The notes: generated by a model from the letters alone, not told the origin. A stretch of DNA of 64,000 bases from Flintibacter muris (GCF_943192995.1 NZ_CALPCP010000011.1:35338-99337), one strand, 5' to 3'. Shown: positions 32,361-41,811, counted from the first letter of the stretch. Translations and numbers: made by a program.

Positions 32361-32700
32361 CAACAAAAAACACCATGATTATGCTGATTTATATGGATTG
32401 ATAATACTGATAGATAACTATAATATCCCGGAGGAGGGCCTATGCTTTTTTTAATTGATATATCCCATAGCTATTACAAATGAATATTGCAGACATGGCG
32501 GTATCCTCCTATATACCGCCCCTGCTGATTGCTGAGGGTCATCGGGGGTCTGCTTTTAGGCAAAAAGAAACGGCGGCCTTGATTACTCAAAACCGCCGAA
32601 GAAATCAGCTGTGCAGGAAAGCGCACGAAATCCTCTGCCCGTCAGCGGTTTTTTTCTTTTCCCCGCTGTGGAGGCAGATGTTTGGATATGTAAGCTCGTT
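32361..32700. other. Gap inside the mosaic region
   Basis: No gene was found on either strand. It contains a few short inverted repeats (GGCGG...CCGCC near 32571-32598). It probably consists of unrecognisable remnants. Confidence 0.35.
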
Positions 32701-33095
32701 TCATTCCACAAAGAACAGAACCCGCCGAATCAGCTCCGGGATATTTACCGGGGAGGTGATATAGTCGTTCACGCCCTCATGCCGGTATTCATATTCCGTG
32801 GTAAGGTCGTTGTTCTCGGTAAGGATAAAGAACAGCAGAAACCGGACAGGGGGATTCTTCATTTGGAACATCCCCACCACAAAGGAATCTCCTTGTACGG
32901 CCCGTACCTCGTCCAGAAAATCCATGCCGGAACCGTCCGGTAGGTCGAGGTTACAGCAAATTACCAGCGGCATTTCCTCCTGAATGACAGTTCGTGCTTC
33001 CTGCAGAGTGGATGCCGTTTTAGCCGGGTAGCCTCGCCGTTGTAAATATTTTTGCAGACACCATATATAAGGTGTCGCTGTCGTCGGGAATTGTC
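32701..33095 (-). pseudogene. Frameshifted receiver domain of a response regulator
   Basis: The minus strand carries an I-L-T-I-P-D-D-S-D start in one frame. The rest (QKYLQRRGYPAKTA, then NLDLPDGSGMDFLDEVRA with the phospho-acceptor-like Asp, then ILTENNDLTTEYEYRHEGVNDYITSP) is in another. It stops after the receiver domain with no output domain. It is a decayed two-component regulator, probably once paired with the ABC genes nearby. Confidence 0.6.
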
Positions 33096-33516
33096 AATAT
33101 TCTTGCTTTGTAAAATCCTCTGGTAAAAAATCGCACTGTTCATCTGGTACTCCCAATGATTTTGCATATTGTATCATATCATCCCACCTTTGTTTATCTT
33201 TCGCATGAGAGGTATCAATACGTTTTTTATATACCGGAACAATCCCCTTGCAGGACATAACAAAAATCTTTTCTCTAAAAACTACAATTGCATTTTCTGA
33301 TGTATGAAATGTAATGTACCATTCTTTCTTCAAAGCTGTACTCATGTTTTTTTGAAATGCTTTTACTTCATCTTCAATATCTTTTTCAGGTATTGAAATT
33401 GTATATATTTTGCATAGACCAAAAAAACGACTTTGACATTTGAGAACAGGAAATTTTTTTATCATCTTTTTGTCTTTCAAGCTCAAATTAATTACTTCTG
33501 CATGATAGCTTCTCAT
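33094..33516 (-). CDS. Hypothetical protein of the mobile region
   Basis: A 140-residue AT-rich gene. ATG 33516 has GGAGG nine bases upstream. The protein is basic with mixed strand and helix and a conserved-looking WYITFHTSENAIVVFREKIFV core (~75-95). It has no signal peptide or membrane span. I do not recognise it. It ends where the decayed response-regulator fragment begins. Confidence 0.6.
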   Translation of the reverse strand: MRSYHAEVINLSLKDKKMIKKFPVLKCQSRFFGLCKIYTISIPEKDIEDEVKAFQKNMSTALKKEWYITFHTSENAIVVFREKIFVMSCKGIVPVYKKRIDTSHAKDKQRWDDMIQYAKSLGVPDEQCDFLPEDFTKQEY

Positions 33517-33695
33517 TTTTATGTTCCTCCCAACTCTATTTGTTGCTCTATACAGCTCCTGAATAAATTTGAATACTGTTTGCAACGGACACCCCCTTGT
33601 TGTTTGAGTATGTTGTTTGTTGGTACTTCAATGATACATCATTCAGCAGCGGGTGTCTTTATTTTGTGCAATATTTGGTATTTACTCATTTATAG

Positions 33696-34343
33696 TTATG
33701 AAGATTTCTCGCTTTGCTCTATCTGTAATTCACCCTTTTTCAGCCGGAACACCACATCCGCCTGTTTTGCCAGCTCACCTGAGTGGGTAACAACTATCAC
33801 GCATTTCTTCATCTGATGGGCGCTTTCTTTCAAGATTTCCGTAATATCCCCAGCCGTATCCTCGTCCAGATTGCCGGTAGGCTCGTCCGCCAGAATCACC
33901 GGAGCTTCGCTTGCGAGCGCCCTTGCAATGGCTACCCGCTGCTGCTGGCCGCCGGAGAGTTTCAGCACGTTCCGTTTGGATTCCTCCCTCGTCAGCCCCA
34001 GCCGTTCCAGAAACGGGAGTGCCGGTTTCTTTGAAGTCAGCCGGACATTCTCCTGCGGGGTCATATAGTCAATCAGGTTGTAGCTCTGAAAGATAAAAGA
34101 AACATTCTTTTTCCGATGGCCTGCCAATCCGGCCTGTGCAATGTCTTTCCCTTCAAACAGGATATTCCCGCTTGTGGGGCTGTCCAGACCGCCCAGCAGG
34201 GATAGAAGGGTTGTCTTGCCGCACCCGGACGGGCCGAGAATGGCATACATTTTTCCCGCCTCCATCTGCGCATTGATCCCTCTCAGCACCTTCCTCTTTT
34301 TGTCATAAGAGTATGTTAGATTTTGCAGTTCCAAAATTCCCAT
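33696..34343 (-). CDS. ABC transporter ATP-binding protein (MacB/LolD type)
   Basis: A 215-residue ATPase. The Walker [10 protein letters not shown] is at ~37-45, the Q-loop S-F-I-F-Q-S-Y-N-L at ~83, the signature L-S-G-G-Q-Q-Q-R at ~129, and Walker [13 protein letters not shown] at ~150. It would energise an FtsX-type permease; the adjacent permease (34560-35262) has lost its N-terminal half, so the exporter is probably dead. A small lipoprotein gene lies between them. Confidence 0.9.
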   Translation of the reverse strand: MGILELQNLTYSYDKKRKVLRGINAQMEAGKMYAILGPSGCGKTTLLSLLGGLDSPTSGNILFEGKDIAQAGLAGHRKKNVSFIFQSYNLIDYMTPQENVRLTSKKPALPFLERLGLTREESKRNVLKLSGGQQQRVAIARALASEAPVILADEPTGNLDEDTAGDITEILKESAHQMKKCVIVVTHSGELAKQADVVFRLKKGELQIEQSEKSS

Positions 34344-34354
34344 AGAGGCACCTC

Positions 34355-34543
34355 CTATTCACCTTCGGGCACAAATTCATAGTCAAAATCATAGTCCTTT
34401 ACTTTATCCGGCACCTCGTAATCTATGATGGGCGAGCCGGATTGCTCCTGCGTTTCGTCTGATTTATTCTCCTTGGGGGTACACCCTGTGAACAGCAATC
34501 CCACAAAAAGGAGGACAGAAAACATTTTCCATACTTTTTTCAT
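34355..34543 (-). CDS. Small lipoprotein of the ABC locus
   Basis: 62 residues: a basic start, a hydrophobic core and the lipobox L-F-T-G-C at ~16-20, then an acidic tail rich in Asp, Glu and Tyr. It is placed between the permease fragment and the ATPase, 11 bases before the latter, as in MacB-like antimicrobial-peptide export systems. The function is not known. Confidence 0.7.
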   Translation of the reverse strand: MKKVWKMFSVLLFVGLLFTGCTPKENKSDETQEQSGSPIIDYEVPDKVKDYDFDYEFVPEGE

Positions 34544-34559
34544 ATCGTTACCGCCTTTC

Positions 34560-35262
34560 TCAGCTCATTTTCGATAGAATTTCCCGCGGTTTCAGCCGCA
34601 TGACGGAAATTGAGGATATTCCAGCGGATACCGTTACAATCCCGATCCCCAGCAGGAATAGGAGGCCCATTTCCTCAAGCTGTACACGAACCTGTAATTC
34701 CGGGGTTTCGATTTCCGGCTCACCGGTATCTGTTCCGGCCTCCCCACGGGTTCCGGCAGATAAGCCGTCTTCCTGCTGCGCCTCCGTTACCGCCTGCCCG
34801 GATTGCAATACGTTTCCCATCTGGCCCGCAATGGCGCTGGCGGAGAAATAAGAGAGGGAAAATGCTAATATCGCAATCAGCAAAACCTCGGCAATATACT
34901 GCCCTAAGATGGACAGCTTGCTGATCCCAACCGAGAGCAGGACGCCGGTTTCATGGATGCGGGTTCTGGCCCACATGGTTAGAATGAGCGAGAGGATGGC
35001 GATGCTTACAATCAGCGCGATCATCAAAATGGTGGATACCAGCTCCGATAACTGTTCCAAAGAGGACGCGGCGTTTTCATAGTCCTCGTTGTCAACCAGA
35101 AAAGAAAAGCCTTTCCAGTCCACGCCGCTGATTTCCTTTACTTTAGAAATGATTTCCTCCATGTTCTGCGGGTCGTTCACCGATACCGTCAGCTCGTTAA
35201 AGCCCTGTATTGCGGGGCCGTTTTCGTAAGCCACCAAAGTGGCAAGGTCGGTGATGATAAGG
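34560..35262 (-). pseudogene. C-terminal part of a second FtsX-like permease
   Basis: About 230 codons with four helices: one at ~67-90, another at ~110-130, and the last at ~190-215, ending in R-L-K-P-R-E-I-L-S-K. The N-terminal half is missing. The open frame continues upstream to about 35262, where it abuts a relaxase fragment in a different frame. An internal Gln/Glu/Gly/Thr-rich loop (~140-175) is typical of the extracytoplasmic part. Confidence 0.75.
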
Positions 35263-35626
35263 TTTTGTTGTAGCTTTTTCCATGCGGTTTTGGGTCCTCT
35301 ACAATGGAATAGCCGTTCTCAACGCAGATAGTATCGTTGAGCCGCCGGACCGCGCGGGTACTGCCCCAAAAGTTTCGGAATTTCCGGTCACAGTTCAGAT
35401 TGACCGCGTTCCAGATGATGTGGTTATGGAAATCTCTGGCGATGTCGATCCCGTCCTTGTGTTCCTGGGGGATTTCATCTTTCAAAAACAGCGGCAGGAA
35501 CAAAACAGGGCAGACCGGGGAATATCCGGCGTCATACACCTGGCGGCAGTAGCTGGCGGCGTTTGCCGCATTTTCATGGGGGTTCTTGCTCCAGGGAGCG
35601 GTGATATACGCAAGCGGTCGTTTCAT
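35189..35626 (-). pseudogene. Chimeric gene: DUF7768-like N-terminus joined to a relaxase fragment
   Basis: 145 codons from ATG 35626, with AAAGGA upstream. Residues 1-65 (MKRPLAYITAPWSKN) look like a nucleoside-2-deoxyribosyltransferase-fold DUF4406/DUF7768 protein. At residue 66 the sequence switches in frame to FHNHIIWNAVNL and FWGSTRAVRRLNDTIC, the core of a MobA/TnpZ-type conjugation relaxase. After about residue 121 it runs out of frame into the FtsX fragment. Two deletions therefore fused three genes. A stable product is possible but unlikely to have relaxase activity. Confidence 0.7.
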
Positions 35627-35676
35627 AACAGATTCCTTTCTCCCGGCAGTTCCGGGCAGACAAAAACGGCCAGCTT

Positions 35677-36576
35677 TCAGAAGCCGCCGTACATATCGTG
35701 GTTGACCTGTGAGGTGTAATGGTTGCTCATGGTGGTGGGCGCGTTGAACAGCACCGTCAAAAGGTACTGCTTCATGTTCCGTACCTCGGTGGTGTTCTTT
35801 TGCAGGCAGTCCATGACAAACTCGATGTGGGAGCTGTCCAGCTTCAGGAAGCGGGAACGCACCACCTCATGGGGGAAGTCCGCCCCGGCAATCCGGGTGG
35901 TCTTACGCTTCGCGCAGACGGTTTCCACCAGCAGCTCCACAATCTCGTCCAAGTCCTCCCGGTAGGTTCCAAACCGCTGTTTGAGGCAGTCATACTCGAT
36001 ATTCTCCAAAATCAGCTCCCGATAATTTTCCATCTCTGTCAGCGACATCGTTTCCCTTCGTTTCGGTTCCGGTGGCTTTGCCGCCATTCCCCGGAAGGGA
36101 AGGGAATCGGTAATTGATCCGTCAGTAATTGATTTTTGGGTATTTAATTTCTCTATATTTATTTGCGTTGGATTTTCCGTTGACGGTTTTCCCGTTGCCG
36201 GATTATCCGTTGTCGGAAAACCCGACAACGGTTTTTCCAACAACGGTTTTGGGGGCAACGGTTGGGCGGGCGGTTCCTCTGTTACCGGACGCTCATAAAT
36301 CACATACTCGTTGGCGCTGAACTTGCCGCCCGCGTCGGTGGTCTGGCGGCGCTTGATGTACCCTGCCTTTTCCAGCTCATTGACTGCGGAGCGGATCGCG
36401 TCCTTGCTTTCCCGGTTGATAACAGCCAGGCCGGAAAGGGTGTAGTCCCAATCCTCCGGCAGCGAAAGCATCTGGGACAGCAGGCCCTTTGCTTTCAGGC
36501 TCAGGCTCTTGTCCCGCAGATGATAGTTGCTCATAACGGTGTATCCCTGTGTGCGTTCTACGCGAAAAACGGCCAT
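35677..36576 (-). CDS. Replication-initiator-like protein with DUF6017 domain
   Basis: A 299-residue protein. The N-terminal ~95 residues form the winged helix typical of integrative-element replication initiators (MAVFRVERTQGYTVMSNYHL, then S-L-K-A-K-G-L-L-S-Q-M-L-S-L-P). A Pro/Thr/Asn-rich linker (~100-170) has repeated P-T/L-x-N-P units. The C-terminal DUF6017 domain ends in NHDMYGGF. ATG 36576 follows AAAGGAG by eight bases. With parA, parB and two small genes it makes the conserved maintenance block of Tn1549-like elements, and this block looks intact. Confidence 0.82.
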   Translation of the reverse strand: MAVFRVERTQGYTVMSNYHLRDKSLSLKAKGLLSQMLSLPEDWDYTLSGLAVINRESKDAIRSAVNELEKAGYIKRRQTTDAGGKFSANEYVIYERPVTEEPPAQPLPPKPLLEKPLSGFPTTDNPATGKPSTENPTQINIEKLNTQKSITDGSITDSLPFRGMAAKPPEPKRRETMSLTEMENYRELILENIEYDCLKQRFGTYREDLDEIVELLVETVCAKRKTTRIAGADFPHEVVRSRFLKLDSSHIEFVMDCLQKNTTEVRNMKQYLLTVLFNAPTTMSNHYTSQVNHDMYGGF

Positions 36577-36643
36577 TTTCTGCACTCCTTTCGTTTCCCA
36601 GGGCATGAAAAAAGCCACAATCCCGTAAAAAGAATTGCGGCGT

Positions 36644-36829
36644 TCATTTGCTGGCTGACTTCTGCCTGTACCGGTGAAAAAACGGCGGCATGGGCGGTTT
36701 GTCAAACAGGCTCTCTAACTGCGGAAACGTCAGGGTTTGAAAAATCCGGTCAATCTCAATGGTTTCCATGTTTCGCTGGGAGCGGCAGTCCTCCCGGATG
36801 GCTTCTCTGATTTCCTTAACGGTACACAT
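36644..36829 (-). CDS. Small conserved protein of the integrative element
   Basis: A 61-residue helical protein with charged residues (TVKEIREAIREDC) and a Pro-rich C-terminus (KPPMPPFF). ATG 36829 is chosen because AAGGA (36836-36840) is six bases upstream and overlaps the other ATG at 36835. It is located between the initiator-like gene and parB in the maintenance block. The function is unknown. Confidence 0.6.
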   Translation of the reverse strand: MCTVKEIREAIREDCRSQRNMETIEIDRIFQTLTFPQLESLFDKPPMPPFFHRYRQKSASK

Positions 36830-36858
36830 ATTCATTCCTTCCTCTCAATTTGTCGGGT

Positions 36859-37134
36859 TTACGGGTGGCGTTTCTTTTTGGGCTTGAAGTCCAGGATATG
36901 CCCCTCAATGACGCGGGCATACCGTTTGATTTTGATGTCCCGGCGTTTCTGGCTGGCGAGAACGGCCTGATAGCCGTCCTCGTCCAGAAACAGGCGCGTT
37001 TCATCGCCGGGTGCGCCGTAGGCGGTACGGGGCCGCAGGACGGAAAACTCCACCATCCAGCGGGTCTTATCCTGAAACCGTTCCACAGCCAGTATGTTGT
37101 GGCCCTTTAACTCCCTGGCAACGTGATCTCTCAT
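36859..37134 (-). CDS. Small conserved protein of the integrative element
   Basis: A 91-residue basic protein from ATG 37134 (AAAGGAG upstream), predicted to be mostly beta strand with a final Lys-rich helix (KPKKKRHP). It lies 11 bases after parB, probably in the same operon. It has no recognised domain; a nucleic-acid-binding role is only suggested by its charge. Confidence 0.65.
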   Translation of the reverse strand: MRDHVARELKGHNILAVERFQDKTRWMVEFSVLRPRTAYGAPGDETRLFLDEDGYQAVLASQKRRDIKIKRYARVIEGHILDFKPKKKRHP

Positions 37135-37145
37135 AGGCGCTCCTT

Positions 37146-38075
37146 TCAGCGTTCCTGATCTCTCTGACGCTTTTTCTGCCACTGTTCCAGCAGTTTGATG
37201 ATGGTTTCCTGCATCCGGGCAGGGGTGTAGCTTTTGGGAAAATACTTCCGCAGGGTGTCGGAGGTAAACGTCAGCTTGTCCAGATCGCTTTTCTTTTCCT
37301 CGCCCATAATCGCCCGCATTACATCTATGGACAGATGCCCCTCCTGACTGAATTTCTTGAGCCGCTGGGCTTGGGAAAGGGAGGGGGTGGCCTGTTCGCT
37401 GTCCATCGCGTCCAAAAGCTGTGTCTGTTCTTCTTTTTTGAGAAAGGACAGCTCATAGGCCGGGTTCAGGGCAATTTTCTTCTCGTCCACCATGTTCAGC
37501 AGTTCGGGGATTAACTCGGTCAGGCGGATGTAGCGTTGCACCTGCCTTTGACTTTCACCAGCTTGATTTGCGACAAGCTGAATAGAAGTGCTGGACTTCT
37601 CGCCAACTTGGCGAGAAGTTAAATCCGACCGTTCTCCTTGATGTTTGATGGCCTCCAATTTCATCTTGTAGGCAAAGGCCCTCTCGCTGGGGAGCAGGCT
37701 TTCCCGTTGTAAATTGCTGTCAACCATGATAATCGTGGCGGCGTCATCGTCCAAATCCCGGACAATGACCGGCATGGTTTCTTTCTCTGCCAGTTCACTG
37801 GCCCGATGCCGCCTGTGTCCGGCTACCAGCTCATAGCCGCCGCTGGGGTCAGGACGGGCGATAGCAGGAACAAGAACGCCGTACTGCCGGATGCTGTCCG
37901 CTGTTTCCATCATGGCATCATCATCTTTGACCTTGAAGGGGTGTCCCTTGAACGAGTGCAGCTCGCTTAAAGGAATTTCTACCACCTTTTCCCGCCCCGC
38001 GTCGGCGCGGCTTTCCTCGGTGGAAAACAGATCATCGACCGATGCCAGCTCTACTTTTTTCGCGCTGCTTTTCAA
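37146..38075 (-). CDS. parB: ParB/Spo0J family partition protein
   Basis: A 309-residue protein. The CTP/ParB-N domain spans ~35-125 with the arginine-rich box A-G-H-R-R-H-R-A-S (~90). A helix-turn-helix follows at ~160-200 (Q-V-G-E-K-S-S-T...Q-R-Q-V-Q-R-Y-I-R-L-T), then a C-terminal helical region. The start lies 44 bases inside the parA end, so the pair is coupled. It should bind a parS-like site on the mobile element; I did not find a clear parS. Confidence 0.88.
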   Translation of the reverse strand: MKSSAKKVELASVDDLFSTEESRADAGREKVVEIPLSELHSFKGHPFKVKDDDAMMETADSIRQYGVLVPAIARPDPSGGYELVAGHRRHRASELAEKETMPVIVRDLDDDAATIIMVDSNLQRESLLPSERAFAYKMKLEAIKHQGERSDLTSRQVGEKSSTSIQLVANQAGESQRQVQRYIRLTELIPELLNMVDEKKIALNPAYELSFLKKEEQTQLLDAMDSEQATPSLSQAQRLKKFSQEGHLSIDVMRAIMGEEKKSDLDKLTFTSDTLRKYFPKSYTPARMQETIIKLLEQWQKKRQRDQER

Positions 38076-38853
38076 GTTTCAACACCTCCTTGGTCAGATT
38101 TGCGTAGCCTTCGGCTACTTTGCCGCCTGGGTCATGGGCGAAAATGCTCCTGCCCTCCGCGCTGGTTTCCTTTGCCCGGACAGAATGGGGAATCTCAGTG
38201 CCAAACACCTTGATTTTGCTGCCGTAAGTTTCCCGCAGCAGGGCGGCAATCTCTTTGGCAAAGTTGGTGCGGTTGTCCACCATCGTCAGCAGGATACCGT
38301 CTATTTGCAGTTTCGGGTTGATCTGCCGCTTGACTTTGGCTACCGTAGAGAGCAGCTGTTCCAGCCCTTTGGCGGGCAGATACTCCGCCTGGACGGGGAT
38401 TATGATCCGGTTGGCGGCGGCCAGCGCGTTGACGGTGAGCATACCCAGGGAGGGCTGGCAGTCTATGAGGATATGGGAATACTGCCCCTTTACACTGTCC
38501 AGATATTGCCGCAGAATCGTTTCCCGGCTCATAGCGTTTACCAGCGACACCTCCATGCCGGACAGCTGAATATCCGCCGGCATCAGGTCCACACCCTCCG
38601 GGTGGCGCAGAATCCCCTCGCCGGGGCGGACCGGCTGATCGGTCAGGATACGGCCCATCGCGTCAGAGAGGGTAAAGGGCAGCTTATCCGGCTGGGGATT
38701 GCCCAGGCTGATGGTCAGGCTCCCTTGCGGGTCCCCGTCAATGAGAAGCACTTTCTTTCCGGCCTGCGCCAGCCCAATCCCTAAGTTGGCACAGGTTGTG
38801 GTCTTGCCCACACCTCCCTTTTGGTTGGCGATGGCGATGATTTGCGTGTTCAA
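38032..38853 (-). CDS. parA: ParA family partition ATPase of the integrative element
   Basis: A 273-residue deviant Walker ATPase: N-Q-K-G-G-V-G-K-T-T-T at ~9-19, D-G-D-P-Q-G-S at ~39-45, and I-D-C-Q-P-S-L-G at ~130. TTG 38853 is the start, with GAGGTGAT upstream. It partners with parB to keep an excised or replicating circular form. A minus-strand terminator hairpin (38877-38917) just upstream isolates it from earlier sequence. Confidence 0.9.
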   Translation of the reverse strand: MNTQIIAIANQKGGVGKTTTCANLGIGLAQAGKKVLLIDGDPQGSLTISLGNPQPDKLPFTLSDAMGRILTDQPVRPGEGILRHPEGVDLMPADIQLSGMEVSLVNAMSRETILRQYLDSVKGQYSHILIDCQPSLGMLTVNALAAANRIIIPVQAEYLPAKGLEQLLSTVAKVKRQINPKLQIDGILLTMVDNRTNFAKEIAALLRETYGSKIKVFGTEIPHSVRAKETSAEGRSIFAHDPGGKVAEGYANLTKEVLKLEKQREKSRAGIGR

Positions 38854-38876
38854 GATAATCACCTCGTTTCTTGGTA

Positions 38877-38917
38877 TGAAAAAAGGGAGAATGTGACCGG
38901 AATCAACATTCTCCCTT
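38877..38917 (-). terminator. Minus-strand terminator upstream of parA
   Basis: AAGGGAGAATGT pairs perfectly with ACATTCTCCCTT around an 11-base loop, and the minus strand then reads six T. It is either the end of a lost upstream gene or a leader attenuator for parA. Confidence 0.65.
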
Positions 38918-39041
38918 AGAAACGATATGTGATTGTGCAATAATCTGTCTTTTGTGAGGTTAGCTTTTGAGAGCCATCTCGCCGCAAACCCGCATGAATA
39001 CTGGATTTTTGCCTGTTTGCTTTCCCTTTCCCCAATAACCT

Positions 39042-40274
39042 GTGTTCAACGAGGCATATTGCCGGGATACCTCGGTGAAAACACGGAGCCAGCTTGAAAT
39101 CAAACGCCAGCGCGGAGATTTCATCGGCTCTTTTGCTGTTTTTGGCTACCGGAAGGACCCGGAGAACCGCCACCGCCTGCTGGTAGATGAATACGCCGCC
39201 GGTGTGGTACGGGATATGTTCAAGTGGAAGCTGGAAGGAATCAGCGCGGGCGATATTGCCGACCGCCTTACAGCGGCGGGCATCCCCACGCCTATGGACT
39301 ACAAGCGGTCCCAGGGGATGCGCTACTCTACGTCCTTCCGGCTGAAAGAGGAATCCGTGTGGGATGCCGGGATGGTGCTGCGGATTCTGAAAAATCCGGT
39401 CTACATCGGCGTGTTGGAGCAGGGGCGCGTGACCACCCCCAGCTATCGGGTGAAGCGGCTGGTGGTGAAGCCCCGCGAAGAATGGGCGGTGGTGGAGAAC
39501 TGCCATGAGCCGGTCATTGACCGCTATGACTTTGAAAGCGTTCAGAAGGTGCTTGCCCTGGATACGCGCACCAGCGTCAGCGGCAAGGCGGTGGAGCTGT
39601 TCTCCGGCATGGTCTACTGCGGCGAGTGCGGCGGGGCCATGATACGAAAAACCGTCCCCACCGCCAAGAAGAAGTATGTGTACTATGTGTGCGCCGCGCA
39701 CAAGAACGAAAAGCGCTGCTTCTCCCACTCCATGCGGGTGGAAACGCTGGATGAGATCGTGCTGGACGCATTGAGAAGATACATCCAGGATGTGATCAAC
39801 CTCTCTGACCTGCTGGAACTGACCGACACGGCCCAGCTTCAGCAAGCGGGTATGCGAAAGCTGCAAGGCCGTTTGGAGAAGAAACGGGAAGAAATCGACC
39901 GCAATCAGGCCCTTTTGCGCTCCCTTTATGAAAGCCTCGCTGACGGCGTGATCGACCGGGACGAATACCAGGATTTGAAAAAGACCTACTCCCGCCGCCG
40001 TGCCGAGGCGGAGGAACAGGCCGAGGCCATCCAAGAGGAAATGAGCCGGGAAATGGGCAATTTTTCGGAGGGCCGGGGCTGGATGGAGCAGTTCCGCAAG
40101 CACCAGAACATTGACGCTCTGGACCGTACCATCATTGTATCGCTGATTGAGCGTATCCTGATTTTCCGTGACCGCCGTGTGGAGATCGTCTACCGCTGGC
40201 ACGATGAATTTCACTGGCAGATGGATTTGCTGCGGCAGGCCCAGGGAACCCTTCCCGGAAGGGAGGCGGTCTGA
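39042..40274 (+). pseudogene. Large serine recombinase lacking the catalytic domain
   Basis: 410 codons begin at the end of the resolvase domain (N-E-A-Y-C-R-D-T-S). They keep the recombinase DNA-binding domain (G-D-F-I-G-S-F-A-V-F-G-Y onward), the zinc ribbon (Y-C-G-E-C-G-G-A-M-I) and a long coiled coil (~265-345). The ~130-150 residues with the catalytic Ser and Arg are absent, so it cannot cut DNA. It is followed one base later by a second recombinase gene, a common tandem arrangement in such elements. Confidence 0.8.
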
Positions 40275-40275
40275 A

Positions 40276-41550
40276 ATGGCGCGGACGAAACGCAAGGTCA
40301 ATCCCGTCCTGCCGGTAGCTGTCCAAGCGGAACAGCCCCGCCGGATTTATCAGGTGGGCGGCTATGCCCGCTTGTCGGTAGAGGACAGCGGAAAGCCCGG
40401 AGCGGACACGATCAGCACACAGCGGGAATTGATTCAAAGCTACATTGACGGCCAGCCGGATATGCGGCTCTATGACCTTTACTGCGACAACGGACGGACG
40501 GGAACGAACTTTGACCGCCCGGAGTTTGAACGGATGATGGAGGATGTTCGCTCTGGCAAGGTAGACTGCATTGTGGTGAAGGATTTATCCCGGTTTGGCC
40601 GCAACTACCGGGAAACCGGCAACTATCTGGAACGGATTTTCCCGCTCTTGGACGTGCGGTTTATCGCCGTCAACGACAATTTTGACACGCTGACCGCCGA
40701 GCGGACCCAGGACGGCTACATAGTGCCGCTGAAAAACATCATGAACGCCGTTTACAGCAAGGACATATCCAGGAAGATTCTTCCGGCCATTTCGACCAAG
40801 CAACAGAAAGGAGAGTTCATCGGTTCATGGGCGGCATACGGCTACCAGAAGTGTGCCGGTAATGCCCACCGGATTGAGCCGGACCCGGAGACTGCGCCGG
40901 TGGTGCGTGAGATATTCTCCCTGCGTCTGACGGGGATGAGCTATCAGCGGATTGCCCGGACCTTGAATGAGCAGGAAGTCCCTTCCCCCGGACGGTATCT
41001 CTGCTTGAAGGGGGCGGCAAAGTGCGAATCCTATGCCAATTCCCGGTGGACCATAGCCTCCGTAAAAAAAGTCCTGACCGCCGAGGTCTACTTGGGTCAC
41101 ATGGTCCAGGGACGCAAGCGGTCCGGCTTCTCCGAGGGGAAAAAGCCCTACTATGTGCCGGAATCCGAGTGGGTGATCGTCCGCGACACCCATGAGCCGC
41201 TGGTGGATGAAGAAACCTTCCGTGCGGTTCAGAAAATGGCCGTAGAGGCCAGCAGCGCCTATAAGGAGCGGCTTGGATGTCATGACGCCTTGGGGACGAT
41301 CCCCAATATCCTGCGGGGCCTGATCTTCTGTGCTGACTATGGCCGTCCATTGGTGCGCTACAAATGCCTATACTTGTTATATCCCCGTTCCCGCCGCTGG
41401 GTGTATTCGTGTCCCCTGTGTCACCGCCACCACCACAGGCCACCAACGAGAGGGCCAGAGCCGCTGCAAGTGCGAGTACTAAAAGTTTTTTCATTCTTGT
41501 TTCCTCCTACTTTATTTTGCACGAATAATAACCGATATTGGTTATTCTGA
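40276..41550 (+). pseudogene. Large serine recombinase with a replaced C-terminus
   Basis: From ATG 40276 the catalytic resolvase domain is complete: G-Y-A-R-L-S with the nucleophilic Ser, then D-L-S-R-F-G-R-N. The recombinase domain follows. The zinc ribbon begins F-C-A-D-Y-G-R-P-L, with Tyr in place of the second Cys. At V-R-Y-K (nt ~41364) homology ends and the frame continues through the antisense of a lipoprotein leader. The C-terminal zinc ribbon and coiled coil needed for synapsis are thus lost. The genuine part is 40276-41364. Confidence 0.8.
41366..41494 (-). pseudogene. 5' fragment of a lipoprotein gene
   Basis: The minus strand keeps an AGGAGG site, ATG 41494 and about 43 codons: MKKLL, a hydrophobic core, the lipobox L-V-A-C and a Gly/Asp/Thr linker. 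This leader closely resembles that of the lipoprotein at 23755. It is cut at ~41366 where the recombinase fragment begins. Confidence 0.75.
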
Positions 41551-41578
41551 TTATACATCATTTTCCTTTAACATTCAA
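41527..41578 (-). promoter_or_regulatory. Promoter and operator of the truncated lipoprotein gene
   Basis: On the minus strand TTGAAT (41573-41578), 17 bp and TATAAT (41550-41555) form a promoter. A dyad AATAACC-N6-GGTTATT (41527-41546) lies just downstream of the -10 box. It is the likely site of the divergent XRE regulator. Confidence 0.65.
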
Positions 41579-41601
41579 GTGGAAAGTGAGGCTTGAATGT
41601 T

Positions 41602-41811
41602 ATGATTTCTTACAACAACTTGTGGAAGGTCATGAAGGAAAAAGGCATTTCGCAATATGCACTGATAAAAAAGTACAACATCAGCCCTGCGCAAATCACC
41701 AGATTAAAGAGAAATGAAAGCGTCAGCACTCACACAATAGAAATGTTCTGCAAAATACTGGATTGTGAGGTAGAGGACATTATGAAGTACATTAGGGATG
41801 ATGAAGTTTAA
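41602..41811 (+). CDS. Small XRE-family regulator (YozG-like)
   Basis: A 69-residue single-domain Cro-type repressor (MISYNNLWKVMKEKGISQYA, then IKKYNISPAQITRLKRNE as helix-turn-helix, and a final C-E-V-E-D-I-M). ATG 41602 is used rather than TTG 41593. It is divergent from the truncated lipoprotein gene with a dyad between them, matching the layout of the pair at 23247-24450. Confidence 0.82.
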   Translation: MISYNNLWKVMKEKGISQYALIKKYNISPAQITRLKRNESVSTHTIEMFCKILDCEVEDIMKYIRDDEV

